Shown: positions 24,265 through 32,334 of the stretch, piece by piece | How the letters are laid out: each line of letters begins with the position of its first letter | How positions within the stretch are numbered: the first letter of the stretch is position 1 | Assembly: GCF_016653465.1 (NCBI RefSeq) | Contig: NZ_NHSQ01000070.1 | Location: 1 to 46,444 of the forward strand | DNA length: 46,444 nt | Direction of reading: 5' to 3' | Origin: Thiocystis minor | GTDB lineage: Bacteria; Pseudomonadota; Gammaproteobacteria; Chromatiales; Chromatiaceae | The notes under the pieces: generated by a model | The model's database searches: none | Told to the model about the DNA's origin: nothing | Seen by the model: only the letters and a program-made list of their open reading frames with translations | Program-made: the position numbers and the translations under genes

Positions 24265-26513
24265 TTCTGAAGAATCTTCGCTCCCTTCATGGTGATGTTG
24301 CTTGATGCCTTCACGTTGATCTTGCCCGATCCCTCGACGGTGATGTCCTTGCCCTTGATCACGATGGTGCCGTCCTTTTTCATGCTGATGCTGGCGCTGC
24401 CGGTGGTGATGGTGATCGAATCGCCGGCATTGATACTGAGGTTCTTCGCCACCGAGAGACTGTCGTCCTTGCCGATCGAGACCGTCCGGTCATCGCCCAC
24501 ACTGACGCTTTCGGTTTTGCTGACCTGTTCGGTGCGACCGCCGCCGATGGTGATGCGCTCATCTTTGGAAACGTTCTCGGTGCGGCCCCCGCCGATGGTG
24601 ATGCTTTCGTCCTTGGCGACCTGCTCGGTGCGACCGCCGCCGATGGTGATGCCCTCATCCTTGGCGACGCTCTCGGTTCGCCCGCCACCGATGGTGATCT
24701 TCTCGTTCTGATCGACGGTTTCGGTACGATTTCGATGAATCGTGATCGTCTCGTTTTGGTCGACCGTTTCGGTGCGATTCCGATGAATCGTAATCGTCTC
24801 ATCCTTGTCGACCGTTTCGGTGCGCTGACCGTGAATGACGATCGTCTCGTTGTTGTCGACGGTCTCGGTGCGATCATGCTTGATGTGGCTCGTCTCGTCG
24901 TGATCGATGGTCTTGGTCCGGTCATGCCCGACCCAATGCGTTTCATCGTTCTCGACTTCGATGTCCTGATTTTTCTCGGCATGAATCCAAAGCTGCTCGG
25001 AACCCTTCTTGTCCTCCATGCGGATGGCGTTGGCATTGGCCGCGCTGCCGCCCTTTGACGAACGGCTCAAGACGCCGCTCTGGGTCATATTGGCCGGCAG
25101 CTCCCAGGGCGGCATCTGCTCGGCGTTATAGACCCGACCGGTGATGATGGGTTGGTCCGGGTCGCCTTCCAGAAAATCGACGATGACCTCCTGGCCGATG
25201 CGCGGGGTGGCGATCGCGCCCCAGTTCTGTCCCGCCCAGGGGTGGGACACGCGGATCCAGCAGGAACTCTTCTCGTTGCTCTTGCCGTAACGATCCCAAT
25301 GAAACTGCACCATCACCCGGCCGTATTGGTCGGTCCAGATCTCCTCGCCGGACGGCCCGACCACGATGGCCGTCTGCGGACCCCGCACGATGGACTTGGG
25401 CGTCATGCGCGCAGGTCGGAAAGCGGCGCGAGAATCCATCGCGCTGAAACTGGATTGACAGATGACGGTGCCGTCCGGCGAGCGGGTGGTTTCAAATTCA
25501 TCCGTCTGCAATTGATGCTCGGCGGAGATCACCAGATATTCGCGATTCTGATCGGCGCGCGGATAATCGGTCAGCGTAAAGAGATGGCCGGCGGCCAATC
25601 CGCGTGCATAGGTTTCGCCCTGGACGATTTCACGGTCGGCCTGGAGTTCCTCGATGCGCACGCCGGCGTAACGCTCGCCCTCGCTGCCTTCCACATACTC
25701 GCCCGGATAATCGTAGATCTCATAGTTCGCATGCGCATGCTGACTTGAGGTCGCCGGGGCGGGACGCGAACACAGCAGATCCACGCTAGGCTTTTTGAAA
25801 TCGAAATCCTCGTGGGCGAAGGCGCCGGGGCGGATCGCCGAGGTTAGCGACCAAGCGAAGATGGCGTCCCGATCCCGCATCGCGGCCAGATCCGTCGCGT
25901 GATAGGGAATCTTCGCGAAGCCCGGATACGGCTGATGCGCGCTGTCATCGTCCGCGATGACGAGGGTATGCTTGCCATCCTCGTGGGTGAAATACCAATA
26001 GATTCCCTCGTTCTCCAGGAGACGGCTGACGAAGTTGAAGTGCGTCTCGCGGTACTGGACGCAGTATTCCCAGGTCCGATATTGCGCCGTCAGCCGATCG
26101 TCGAAATCGGCGAATCCCGCGTCGCGAAAAACCTGTTTGACGATGTCCGGAACAGTCATCTCCTGAAAGATGCGGCAGTCGGAGGTACGAGTCAGAAACC
26201 ACAGCCAGGGCGACAGGGTGGCCTGATAGCGGGCGAATCGGCCCTCATAGCCGACATAGGCGAAGTGGCTGACAAAACCGTTGAAAAACCGTTGCTTCTG
26301 ATCCCGTAGCGCGAGACGAACTGTCACGGGTTGGCCCAGCAGGCGGGATGCCGCAATCTCATAATCCTCGCTCAGGAGATCGAGTTCGATTTCAAACAGC
26401 GTGCTGAGGCGTTCATGGACGGTCGCGCGTCGGAGTAGTAACACGTCCTCTCCGAGCGGCGTCGACACCGCAATCGGCCTATCGCTTTGACGGTAATTCG
26501 ATCCGGCTGCCAT
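24261..26513 (-). CDS. vgrG: Type VI secretion spike protein VgrG (TssI)
   Basis: This is a 750-residue spike trimer subunit. The gp27-like part contains YCVQYRETHFNFVSRLLENE and YWYFTHEDGKHTLV. The gp5-like OB domain contains GRVMVQFHWDRYGKSNE, WIRVSHPWAGQNWGAI and DFLEGDPDQPIITGRVYN. The beta-helical tail is unusually regular: ten 16-residue repeats (521-680), then a DUF2345-like end. It has no toxic C-terminal domain, so activity should come from the DUF4150 effector encoded downstream. It is divergent from tssA. The stop codon lies in repeat element C. Length is normal for VgrG with a repeat-rich stalk. Confidence 0.95.
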   Translation of the reverse strand: MAAGSNYRQSDRPIAVSTPLGEDVLLLRRATVHERLSTLFEIELDLLSEDYEIAASRLLGQPVTVRLALRDQKQRFFNGFVSHFAYVGYEGRFARYQATLSPWLWFLTRTSDCRIFQEMTVPDIVKQVFRDAGFADFDDRLTAQYRTWEYCVQYRETHFNFVSRLLENEGIYWYFTHEDGKHTLVIADDDSAHQPYPGFAKIPYHATDLAAMRDRDAIFAWSLTSAIRPGAFAHEDFDFKKPSVDLLCSRPAPATSSQHAHANYEIYDYPGEYVEGSEGERYAGVRIEELQADREIVQGETYARGLAAGHLFTLTDYPRADQNREYLVISAEHQLQTDEFETTRSPDGTVICQSSFSAMDSRAAFRPARMTPKSIVRGPQTAIVVGPSGEEIWTDQYGRVMVQFHWDRYGKSNEKSSCWIRVSHPWAGQNWGAIATPRIGQEVIVDFLEGDPDQPIITGRVYNAEQMPPWELPANMTQSGVLSRSSKGGSAANANAIRMEDKKGSEQLWIHAEKNQDIEVENDETHWVGHDRTKTIDHDETSHIKHDRTETVDNNETIVIHGQRTETVDKDETITIHRNRTETVDQNETITIHRNRTETVDQNEKITIGGGRTESVAKDEGITIGGGRTEQVAKDESITIGGGRTENVSKDERITIGGGRTEQVSKTESVSVGDDRTVSIGKDDSLSVAKNLSINAGDSITITTGSASISMKKDGTIVIKGKDITVEGSGKINVKASSNITMKGAKILQN
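24474..24953 (-). repeat. Ten tandem 48-base units encoding the VgrG stalk
   Basis: Residues 521-680 of VgrG are ten 16-residue units of the form D-x-x-E-T-x-x-I-x-x-x-R-T-E-x-V, for example DKDETITIHRNRTETV and SKDERITIGGGRTEQV. The central units are most alike (ITIGGGRTE), while outer units drift. Each unit should add one set of strands to the trimeric beta-helix of the spike. The DNA repeats are close enough for slippage or recombination to change the number. Confidence 0.85.
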
Positions 26514-27032
26514 ATCGGTTCGGCCTCTGTCTTAAACGACGATCGCTCTCTTGCATCCGATCTGGCCCAACGCATCATCCTTGCCATTCCGGAATGGTCT
26601 TCATGAATGATAAATTATCATGAAACAAGCCTCGGCATCGCAGGATACGTGGCGGCATTGAACGGTTCACGCCGAACCGCTCGGTTCATTGTGACCCAAG
26701 CCCGAAGGGGCGTCACAGAGGTCGATGCATCCCGTCCAGTTGATCCATCCAATAACGGTTGACATCCTCCTCAAGATAGACGATTTTTCCAAGCGTCATG
26801 GGAGGAAATACGGCGGACTCTCCCGCGACGCGATGACCGGCGATGGGCGGAACGACACCGCTGCATCGCGGTACAAAACCCAGAAAAATTTATTCGAGTA
26901 TTCAATCGGTCTGCGGATCCAGTCGCCGATAGCCATTGGTTGCAAACATTCCGGGCAAGCGCCGCTTTTAGGTCTTTTGCGAGCAGGAACTAAACACTTT
27001 CCAGTCCAAAACTTGCTGTTGGAGACGAAAGG
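26514..27032. promoter_or_regulatory. Divergent control region between vgrG and tssA
   Basis: This 519-base spacer between the two halves of the type VI locus has no gene I can support. It holds a cluster of dyads at 26584-26679 and an AT-rich stretch at 26881-26905 about 130 bases before tssA. TTGACA at 26759-26764 is a possible -35 element, but the -10 (GATTTT, 17 bases on) is poor. No -24/-12 element like that of hcp was found. Confidence 0.5.
26584..26679. promoter_or_regulatory. Three palindromes clustered upstream of vgrG
   Basis: CCATTCCGGAATGG (26584-26597) is a perfect 14-base palindrome. ATGATAAATTATCAT (26607-26621) is a perfect 7-1-7 dyad. CGGTTC (26663-26668) and GAACCG (26674-26679) form a 6-base stem with a 5-base gap. 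They are 71-166 bases upstream of the vgrG ATG. Some are probably regulator sites for the divergent promoters; the regulator is unknown. Confidence 0.45.
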
Positions 27033-28088
27033 ATGGCTTTGGTCGACATCGAAGATTTGCTCCAGCCGCTCTCGCCCGCGTCCCCCTGCGGCGAGGATCT
27101 GGAATACGACCCCGCCTATGGCGCGCTGGAACGCGCGACCCTGGGCAAACCGGAACAACAGTTCGGGAATACCGTCGTTGAGGCCGAACCGCCGAACTGG
27201 CTCGATGTCCGGCGCCAGGCGCTGGAGCTGCTGAGAAAGTCCAAAGACCTCCGGGTTGCCTCGATTTTGACGCGGGCGCTCGTCCGTACCGAGGGCTGGA
27301 GCGGGTTACGCGATGGCCTGTCTCTGATCGACGGTCTGCTGGAGCGCTATTGGGAGAGCGTTCATCCGCACCTGGATCCGGAGGATGACAACGATCCAAC
27401 CTTGCGCATCAATACCATCTTCTCGCTCTGCGATCCGGCGGTCATGCTCGAAGGATTGCGCGCGGCTCCGCTTGTCGACTCCCGCGCGCTGGGACGTTTC
27501 GGTCTGCGCGACCTGCAGATCGCGGCCAAGGAAATCCCCCCGCCGACCGACGGCAAAACACCGGTTCCGGAGCCCATGGCGATCGAGGCGGCCTTTCAGG
27601 AGGTCGAACTGGAGGCCTTGCAGGCCACGGCGAACGCCATCGGTCAGTCGCGCGAACGGCTTGCCCGCATCGAGTCGCGGCTCCTGGAACAGGTCGGCGT
27701 CGGCGCGGCGCCCGATATGACCGAACTCGCTCAGGTTATCCAGTCGGCGCAAAAAGCGATCGCCGCGCCGCTCGCGCAGCGCACCGGGCAGCCCGCGGCA
27801 TCCGAAGACGCGCTCGCTGGACCAGCGTCCGAGCAGATGGCGGGGACGGCCAAAGCGACAGACTTGCCGGCAACGCTCAACGCCATCAATCACCGCGCCG
27901 ATGTGATCCGCGCGCTCGATCTCCTGTGCGACTACTATCGGCGTCAGGAGCCGTCCAGCCCCATTCCGCTCCTCCTCAATCGCGCCAAACGACTCGTCTC
28001 CAAGGATTTTCTGGAGATTTTGCAGGACTTGGCGCCGGACGGACTCGCGCAGGCGCGGGCAATGCGCGGTTCCGATCCGGACGCATAG
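27033..28088 (+). CDS. tssA: Type VI secretion protein TssA (ImpA family)
   Basis: This 351-residue protein has the ImpA_N domain at about 1-130. Its opening, LLQPLSPASPCGEDLEYDPAY, has the conserved P-x-x-P-C-GEDLEYDP block; EPPNWLDVRRQALELL and LTRALVRTEGWSGLRDGL follow. TssA caps the growing sheath and organises the baseplate. The C-terminal part (RADVIRALDLLCDYYRRQEPSSP, LLLNRAKRLV) is of the short type. A GGAGACGAAAGG stretch precedes the ATG. It is first of the plus-strand structural operon, divergent from vgrG. Confidence 0.92.
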   Translation: MALVDIEDLLQPLSPASPCGEDLEYDPAYGALERATLGKPEQQFGNTVVEAEPPNWLDVRRQALELLRKSKDLRVASILTRALVRTEGWSGLRDGLSLIDGLLERYWESVHPHLDPEDDNDPTLRINTIFSLCDPAVMLEGLRAAPLVDSRALGRFGLRDLQIAAKEIPPPTDGKTPVPEPMAIEAAFQEVELEALQATANAIGQSRERLARIESRLLEQVGVGAAPDMTELAQVIQSAQKAIAAPLAQRTGQPAASEDALAGPASEQMAGTAKATDLPATLNAINHRADVIRALDLLCDYYRRQEPSSPIPLLLNRAKRLVSKDFLEILQDLAPDGLAQARAMRGSDPDA

Positions 28089-28121
28089 GCTCTCTCCGTT
28101 CAGCTACCCAGGAGATATTCC

Positions 28122-28652
28122 GTGGCAGAAAGCAGTCAGAAATTCATCGCTCGAAATCGCGCGCCAAGGGTCCAGATCGAGTATGACGTGGAACTCTACG
28201 GGGCTGAAAAAAAGATCCAGCTTCCCTTCGTGATGGGTGTCATGGCGGATCTGTCCGGCAAACCGGCGGAAGCCTTGCCGGCGGTCGCTGACCGGAAGTT
28301 CTTGGAGATCGATGTCGATAACTTCGACGATCGTCTCAAGGCGATGAAGCCGCGGGTCGCCTTCCAGGTGCCCAATACGCTGACCGGCGAGGGGAACCTG
28401 AGCGTCGATATCACCTTCGACAGCATGGACGACTTCTCGCCCGCGGCGGTCGCCCGCAAGGTCGGCGCCCTGAGCAAGCTGCTGGAGGCGCGCGAGCAAC
28501 TCTCCAATCTGTTGAGTTACATGGATGGCAAGACGGGCGCCGAGGATTTGATCGCCAAGGCGCTTCAGGATCCGGCGCTGCTCCAGGCATTGGCCTCGGC
28601 GCCCAAGCCGCCGGGCGATGCGGCCGACGAATCGACACGGACGGAGGGTTGA
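28122..28652 (+). CDS. tssB: Type VI sheath small subunit TssB (VipA)
   Basis: This 176-residue protein starts with GTG, 8 bases after a GGAG ribosome site. Family blocks are SSQKFIARNRAPRVQIEYDV near the N-terminus, LPFVMGVMADLSGK, FLEIDVDNFDDRLKAMKPR and FDSMDDFSPAAVARKV. With TssC it forms the contractile sheath. Typical length (160-180). It lies 33 bases after tssA and 3 bases before tssC, the usual order. Confidence 0.96.
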   Translation: MAESSQKFIARNRAPRVQIEYDVELYGAEKKIQLPFVMGVMADLSGKPAEALPAVADRKFLEIDVDNFDDRLKAMKPRVAFQVPNTLTGEGNLSVDITFDSMDDFSPAAVARKVGALSKLLEAREQLSNLLSYMDGKTGAEDLIAKALQDPALLQALASAPKPPGDAADESTRTEG

Positions 28653-28655
28653 ACC

Positions 28656-30155
28656 ATGGCTGAAGCAGACACCCAGGCCCAACCGTCCCAGGCGGCGGAA
28701 ACCGCTCTCGAAGCCGGCGATTTCAGCGCGTTGCTCGAAAAAGAGTTTCGCCCGAAATCCGACCGCGCCAAGGAGGCGGTCAGCGAGGCGGTCAAAACGC
28801 TCGCCGAGCAGGCGCTCGCCAGTTCGGTCGTGGTCTCCGCGGATGTGGTCCGCACCATCGAATCCATCATTGCCGAACTCGACCGCAAGCTCAGCGAGCA
28901 GGTCAACCTCATCCTGCATCACGCCGAGTTCCAGAAACTGGAAGGCGCCTGGCGAGGCTTGCATTACCTGGTCAACAATACCGAAACCGACGAGATGCTC
29001 AAGATCCGGGTGATGAACATCTCCAAGAAGGAAGTCCACAAGACCCTCAAGAAATTCAAGGGCACGGCCTGGGATCAGAGTCCGCTGTTCAAAAAGATGT
29101 ACGAGGAGGAATACGGACAGTTCGGCGGAGAGCCCTTTGGCTGTCTGGTCGGCGACTATCACTTCGATCACAGCCCGCCCGATGTCGAATTCCTGGGCGA
29201 GATCTCCAAGGTCTGCGCCGCCATGCACGCGCCCTTCATTGCCGGCGTGGATCCGTCGGTCATGCAGATGGACTCCTGGCGCGAGCTGTCCAACCCGCGC
29301 GATCTGACCAAAATCTTTCAGACCCCCGAATACGCGGCCTGGCGTTCGCTGCGCGAATCCGACGACGCTCGCTATCTCGGGCTGGCCATGCCGCGCTTTC
29401 TCGCGCGTCTGCCCTATGGCGCCAAGACCGATCCGGTCGACGAATTCGATTTCGAGGAGGACACCGAAGGCGCCGACCATAACAAATACACCTGGGCCAA
29501 TTCGGCCTATGCGATGGCGACCAACATCACTCGTTCTTTCAAGCTGTACGGCTGGTGCTCGCGTATCCGCGGCGTGGAGTCGGGCGGCGCGGTGGAGGGA
29601 CTGCCGACCCACACCTTCCCGACCGACGATGGCGGTGTCGACATGAAGTGCCCGACCGAGATCGCGATCAGCGACCGGCGCGAGGCGGAACTCGCCAAGA
29701 ATGGCTTCATGCCGCTCATCCATAAAAAGAACTCGGATTTCGCCGCCTTCATCGGCGCGCAATCGTTGCAAAAGCCGTTTGAGTATGACGATCCGGATGC
29801 GACCGCGAACGCCAATTTGGCCGCGCGGCTGCCTTATCTGTTCGCCACCTGCCGCTTCGCGCATTACCTCAAATGCATCGTGCGCGACAAGATCGGCTCG
29901 TTCAAGGAGCGGGAGGAGATGGAGCGCTGGCTCAACAAGTGGATCCGTCAATACGTCGATGGCGACCCCGCCCGCTCCTCCGAGGAAAGCAAGGCCCGCA
30001 AGCCGCTGGCGGCCGCCGAGGTGCGGGTGCAGGAAGTCGAAGGGAACCCCGGTTATTACGCCTCGCAGTTTTTCCTGCGCCCGCATTACCAATTGGAAGG
30101 GTTGACCGTGTCGCTTCGGCTGGTCTCCAAACTGCCGACGGAGAAAGGAATCTGA
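28656..30155 (+). CDS. tssC: Type VI sheath large subunit TssC (VipB)
   Basis: This 499-residue protein has the central EGAWRGLHYLVNNTET block, the LVGDYHFDHSPPDVEFL segment, and the C-terminal NPGYYASQFFLRPHYQLEG and VSLRLVSKLP strands that interlock sheath subunits. Length is standard (about 490-500). A GGAGGGTTGAACC sequence precedes the ATG. TssB and TssC co-assemble around the Hcp tube and are recycled by ClpV, encoded downstream. Confidence 0.97.
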   Translation: MAEADTQAQPSQAAETALEAGDFSALLEKEFRPKSDRAKEAVSEAVKTLAEQALASSVVVSADVVRTIESIIAELDRKLSEQVNLILHHAEFQKLEGAWRGLHYLVNNTETDEMLKIRVMNISKKEVHKTLKKFKGTAWDQSPLFKKMYEEEYGQFGGEPFGCLVGDYHFDHSPPDVEFLGEISKVCAAMHAPFIAGVDPSVMQMDSWRELSNPRDLTKIFQTPEYAAWRSLRESDDARYLGLAMPRFLARLPYGAKTDPVDEFDFEEDTEGADHNKYTWANSAYAMATNITRSFKLYGWCSRIRGVESGGAVEGLPTHTFPTDDGGVDMKCPTEIAISDRREAELAKNGFMPLIHKKNSDFAAFIGAQSLQKPFEYDDPDATANANLAARLPYLFATCRFAHYLKCIVRDKIGSFKEREEMERWLNKWIRQYVDGDPARSSEESKARKPLAAAEVRVQEVEGNPGYYASQFFLRPHYQLEGLTVSLRLVSKLPTEKGI

Positions 30156-30270
30156 GCGGTTCAGAATGGTCTTCCAGCCGACGACCAAGCCGCTCGATAT
30201 CTCCGACTATTGAGCATGACCGATGTCTGAAAATAATTATTTAACAATGACTTAAAAGGTTAGATATTAT

Positions 30271-30286
30271 TGGCACAAGGAGTGCT
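30271..30286 (+). promoter_or_regulatory. Sigma-54-type (-24/-12) promoter of hcp
   Basis: TGGCACAAGGAGTGCT has the invariant GG and GC with exactly ten bases between them, as in the sigma-54 consensus TGGCAC-N5-TTGC, with G replacing the first T of TTGC. It lies 85 bases before the hcp ATG in an AT-rich spacer. hcp genes of several type VI systems depend on sigma-54. The enhancer-binding protein is not encoded in the window. Confidence 0.7.
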
Positions 30287-30371
30287 TTAACAAAAGTCAG
30301 ATCATGTCTGACATGGTCCGGGCCGAAACCGCGACAATTTTCAATCATGACGAGTGATCGAGGAGAACGAC

Positions 30372-30872
30372 ATGGCTTTTGACATGCTGCTTGACATCGA
30401 CGGGATCCCTGGCGAAAGCAAAATTGCCGGGTTCGAAGACAAAATCGACGTCCTGGCCTGGAGCTGGGGCGAGAGTAATGCCGGCACCTTCCATACCGGC
30501 GGCGGTGGCGGCGCCGGCAAGGTCAACGTCCAGGATCTGTCATTCACCAAATACGTCGATATCGCTACTCCAGTGCTCATGTTGTCCTGCGCGACCGGGG
30601 AGCACATCGAAAAAGCCGTTCTGACCGTCCGCAAGGCCGGCGGCAAGGCCGGCGAGGACGCCCTGCAGTATCTGGTCATCACCCTGGAAAAACTGATGGT
30701 GACGTCAGTCAGCACGGGCGGGAGCGGCGGCGAGGATCGGCTGGTCGAGAATGTCAGCTTGAACTTTGCCAAGTGCTCGATCGCTTACGCGCAGCAGGAT
30801 GACAAGGGTGCGGAGAAAGCCAAAAAGACCTTTAGCTGGGATGTCGAATCGAATAAGGGCGACGTGAGCTGA
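30372..30872 (+). CDS. hcp: Type VI tube protein Hcp (TssD)
   Basis: This 166-residue protein starts MAFDMLLDIDGIPGES, a classic Hcp opening. The GFEDKIDVLAWSWGESN segment, the loop THTGGGGGAG-like glycine stretch (about 40-50), FTKYVDIATPVLMLSCATG and the final TFSWDVESNKG are all family features. Hexameric rings stack into the expelled tube. The start at 30372 is supported by GAGGAGAACGAC. It has its own sigma-54-type promoter and is followed by a strong hairpin terminator, so it is probably made in excess over the flanking structural genes. Confidence 0.96.
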   Translation: MAFDMLLDIDGIPGESKIAGFEDKIDVLAWSWGESNAGTFHTGGGGGAGKVNVQDLSFTKYVDIATPVLMLSCATGEHIEKAVLTVRKAGGKAGEDALQYLVITLEKLMVTSVSTGGSGGEDRLVENVSLNFAKCSIAYAQQDDKGAEKAKKTFSWDVESNKGDVS

Positions 30873-30880
30873 CCCACCGT

Positions 30881-30925
30881 CACCGCTCGCCCGTCGACGT
30901 TCAGATTGGCGGGCGAGCGGTGTTT
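30881..30925 (+). terminator. Strong hairpin terminator after hcp
   Basis: CACCGCTCGCCCG (30881-30893) and CGGGCGAGCGGTG (30910-30922) form a perfect 13-base GC-rich stem with a 16-base loop, followed by TTT. It starts eight bases after the hcp stop and ends about 40 bases before tagJ. It probably limits read-through into tagJ and the tss genes. Confidence 0.75.
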
Positions 30926-30963
30926 CAGTGCATCTCGCCTGACAACACCGGAGAGTCGCGCCG

Positions 30964-31833
30964 ATGAATGCCGAACAGTACCTGCGGGACGGCGATCTCC
31001 AGGAGACCATGACCCAACTCCAGCAGCAGATTCGCCAGGAGCCTGCCAATCCCCGGTTGCGGGTGTTTCTCTTCCAGTTACTGGCGGTCACCGGCGCGTG
31101 GGAGCGGGCGCTGAATCAACTTGGCGTGGCGGGCGAACTGGATGCCTCGACCCTGCCCATGGTCCAGACCTACCGCGAGGCGCTGCGCTGCGAGGTTCTG
31201 CGGGCGAAGGTGTTCGCGGGCCACCGTTCGCCGCTGGTGTTCGGCGATCCCGAACCCTGGCTGGCGCTGATGTTTCAGGCGCTGACGGTCACGGCGGCCG
31301 GCGAACACGCCCAGGCGTCGGAACTGCGCGGGCGTGCCCTGGACGCCGCGCCTGCGACCGGCGGCCGTCTCGATGGTCAGCCCTTCCAGTGGCTGATGGA
31401 CGCGGATTCCCGCTTGGGGCCGATTTTGGAAGTCATCGTCAACGGGCGCTATTACTGGATACCCTTCCAGCGGATTCGCTCCATTCAGGTGGAAAAGCCC
31501 GAGGATTTGCGCGATCTGGTGTGGATGCCGGCCGCGTTCACCTGGGCCAACGGCGGCGAAACCGTGGGGCTGATTCCGACACGCTATCCGGGTTCGGAGT
31601 CGCACCCGGATCCGCTGATTCAACTGGCCCGCAAGACCGACTGGCTGGAGCCCGCGCCCGGCGTCTATCTCGGTCAAGGTCAGCGGATGCTGACCACGGA
31701 CGCGGACGACCACGCGCTGATGGACGTGCGTCGGATCGAGCTGGAAACGCACGGCGATCCGGCGACGGATGCGGTCGCGGAGCCGGCGGCGGGCGGCGGG
31801 CGGCGAGACAGCAGCACCCCATGGCTGAGCTGA
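30964..31833 (+). CDS. tagJ: Type VI accessory protein TagJ (ImpE/SciE family)
   Basis: This 289-residue cytoplasmic protein has an N-terminal TPR-like part (EQYLRDGDLQETMTQLQQQI, NPRLRVFLFQLL) and the ImpE C-terminal domain (DADSRLGPILEVIVNGRYYW, IPFQRIRSI, LRDLVWMPAAFTW). TagJ binds the TssB N-terminus and modulates ClpV-driven sheath disassembly in some systems. It marks the subgroup of type VI loci that use TagJ. Its last 13 bases overlap the tssE start in another frame. Confidence 0.9.
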   Translation: MNAEQYLRDGDLQETMTQLQQQIRQEPANPRLRVFLFQLLAVTGAWERALNQLGVAGELDASTLPMVQTYREALRCEVLRAKVFAGHRSPLVFGDPEPWLALMFQALTVTAAGEHAQASELRGRALDAAPATGGRLDGQPFQWLMDADSRLGPILEVIVNGRYYWIPFQRIRSIQVEKPEDLRDLVWMPAAFTWANGGETVGLIPTRYPGSESHPDPLIQLARKTDWLEPAPGVYLGQGQRMLTTDADDHALMDVRRIELETHGDPATDAVAEPAAGGGRRDSSTPWLS

Positions 31834-32333
31834 CCCAAAAAGAACGCCTGCAACCCGCCCTCCTGGATCGCCTGACCGACGAAGAGCCGGACCGGCAACA
31901 GGAGTCGCGCGAGAAGCGCGTGCTCTCGATGCGCCAACTGCGCGAAAGCGTCTTGCGCGATCTGGCCTGGCTGCTCAATGCCGGGCGGCTCGACAGCGTG
32001 CAGGATCTCGCCGCCTATCCCTTCGTCAGCCATTCGGTGCTGAATTATGGCATTCCGGATCTCGCCGGACTCACCGCCTCCGGGGCGGAGATCACCCAGA
32101 TCGAACGCACGATCCGACAGGCGATCTGGGACTTCGAGCCCCGCATCCTGCGCCAGACGGTCCGCGTCTCCGCCCGTGTGGATCCGCAGCGCATGAGTCA
32201 CAATACGCTCACCTTCGAGATCGAGGGAGACCTCTGGGCGCAGCCGGTTCCCCTGCGGATTTTTCTTAAGACCGAACTCGATCTCGAACTAGGCGAGGTC
32301 AGGGTCACCGAGCAGTCCGGCCCAGGGATCTGA
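31821..32333 (+). CDS. tssE: Type VI baseplate protein TssE (gp25-like)
   Basis: This 170-residue gp25-like baseplate protein starts MAELTQKERLQPALLDRLTD. RESVLRDLAWLLNAG and SVLNYGIPDLAG are the conserved core, followed by I-x-x-FEPRIL and the VRVS beta strands. The frame is open far upstream, but this ATG gives the family length (about 140-170) and overlaps the end of tagJ, implying coupled translation. Its TGA is one base before the tssF ATG. Confidence 0.93.
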   Translation: MAELTQKERLQPALLDRLTDEEPDRQQESREKRVLSMRQLRESVLRDLAWLLNAGRLDSVQDLAAYPFVSHSVLNYGIPDLAGLTASGAEITQIERTIRQAIWDFEPRILRQTVRVSARVDPQRMSHNTLTFEIEGDLWAQPVPLRIFLKTELDLELGEVRVTEQSGPGI

Positions 32334-32334
32334 C

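Noticed and set aside
24474-24953. Regular 48-base repeats as a CRISPR array
   Set aside because: The units are contiguous, with no unique spacers, and encode the 16-residue repeats of VgrG.
28104-30188. A 694-codon minus-strand frame
   Set aside because: Antisense to tssB and tssC; no ribosome site and no recognisable family.
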